NCBI GenBank assembly: GCA_028554645.1
Contig: JAQOOI010000066.1
Span: 233,501-297,500 of the forward strand
Direction of reading: 5' to 3'
Source of the DNA: Omphalotus guepiniiformis
Lineage: Eukaryota; Basidiomycota; Agaricomycetes; Agaricales; Omphalotaceae
Length of the DNA: 64,000 nt
The notes under the pieces were generated by a model. The model searched no databases, was not told the origin of the DNA, and worked only from the letters and a program-made list of their open reading frames with translations. Positions 63,776 through 64,000 of the stretch are shown piece after piece; position 1 is the first letter of the stretch; each line of letters opens with the position of its first letter. Position numbers and translations under genes: made by a program.

Positions 63776-64000
63776 ATGGTATCCTCAGGGTCAGACTCCA
63801 CCACTGTAGTAGGGATACCCAATGTTCCTTTCTACAGAAACACAGAGTACAATATCCCAGACCCTGTACCACCATATCCTGGAGAGCCCCCAGCACCTAC
63901 TTATGAACAGATTCCCACTTCCAGAACATCCAATCCTTCCTCAAACAGAGCATCCAATCATATTGAAACTCATTCATCTAATCCTGTAGTTCAAGAACTT
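63776..64000 (+). CDS. H2 ORF2, start only
   Basis: In frame with ORF1 (seven sense codons after its TGA, then ATG). Proline-rich beginning as in 44162-43041; runs off the right edge. Confidence 0.6.
   Translation, partial: MVSSGSDSTTVVGIPNVPFYRNTEYNIPDPVPPYPGEPPAPTYEQIPTSRTSNPSSNRASNHIETHSSNPVVQEL

Larger units (their letters stand above)
61221..64000 (+). mobile_element. element H2, second H copy, truncated by the window edge
   Basis: Plus-strand copy matching 46740 down to about 43961 of H almost perfectly, so the two form an inverted repeat of at least 2.78 kb spaced by 14.5 kb. Left flank GTGGG (61216-61220) is the inverse of the left flank of H (CCCAC, 16668-16672). Confidence 0.93.

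Noticed and set aside
53739..64000. Possible env gene in E or H
   Set aside because: No frame with signal peptide, furin-like site and membrane anchor was found after pol; the 3' genes are antisense and soluble-looking.

Overview
The window looks like a piece of a basidiomycete genome, most likely a mushroom-forming Agaricomycete. The cellular genes have many GT-AG introns of about 50-56 bp. The mobile DNA is dominated by Ty3/gypsy LTR retrotransposons, most with chromodomain integrases. The species cannot be named from the sequence.

Layout. 1-4080 is ordinary gene space on the minus strand: the 5' part of an ARMC8/Vid28-like armadillo gene and a 12-exon MATE transporter gene. 4081-6146 holds decayed gene fragments and an old direct repeat. 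From 6147 to the right edge everything is nested retrotransposons. I use these names. Family E: tRNA-primed element without a chromodomain, LTRs about 1.15 kb, gag, pro and pol in three frames. Family H: about 13 kb, LTRs about 1 kb. Families A and B: related chromoviruses of 6.3 kb with about 455-bp LTRs.

E-type LTR copy (6147-14033) is split by element A1 (7035-13762), which itself carries a solo LTR (12667-13120). Next come a spliced gene (14419-15352), a second inverted E LTR (15511-16660) and half of a tRNA primer-binding site. A minus-strand H element runs from 16673 to 46740. Its gag is interrupted by a composite of two A elements, C and D (25318-42400), and C is interrupted by an intact B element (25843-32140). 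Then follow a spliced gene interrupted by the intact A element F (47468-53733), the E internal region on the minus strand (53906-61220), and the start of a second H copy, H2, in plus orientation (61221-64000). All nesting levels are supported by 5-bp target-site duplications (TSDs) or by reading frames that rejoin once the insert is removed.

Main points. (1) H and E each carry an intron-containing gene antisense to the element, convergent with pol and next to the 3' end; a third such gene sits beside the left E LTR. (2) The H LTR transcript leader has nine hairpins with the same 9-nt loop and different but self-complementary stems. (3) A/B and H look self-primed (PBS complementary to the LTR about 31 nt after a TATA box), whereas E is tRNA-primed. 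(4) E is organised gag/pro/pol with two -1 slippery heptamers. (5) The E primer-binding site is cut in two halves lying 44.5 kb apart, and TSDs are swapped between H and H2, which points to an inversion between the two inverted H copies. No env gene, tRNA gene, rRNA or CRISPR array was seen.
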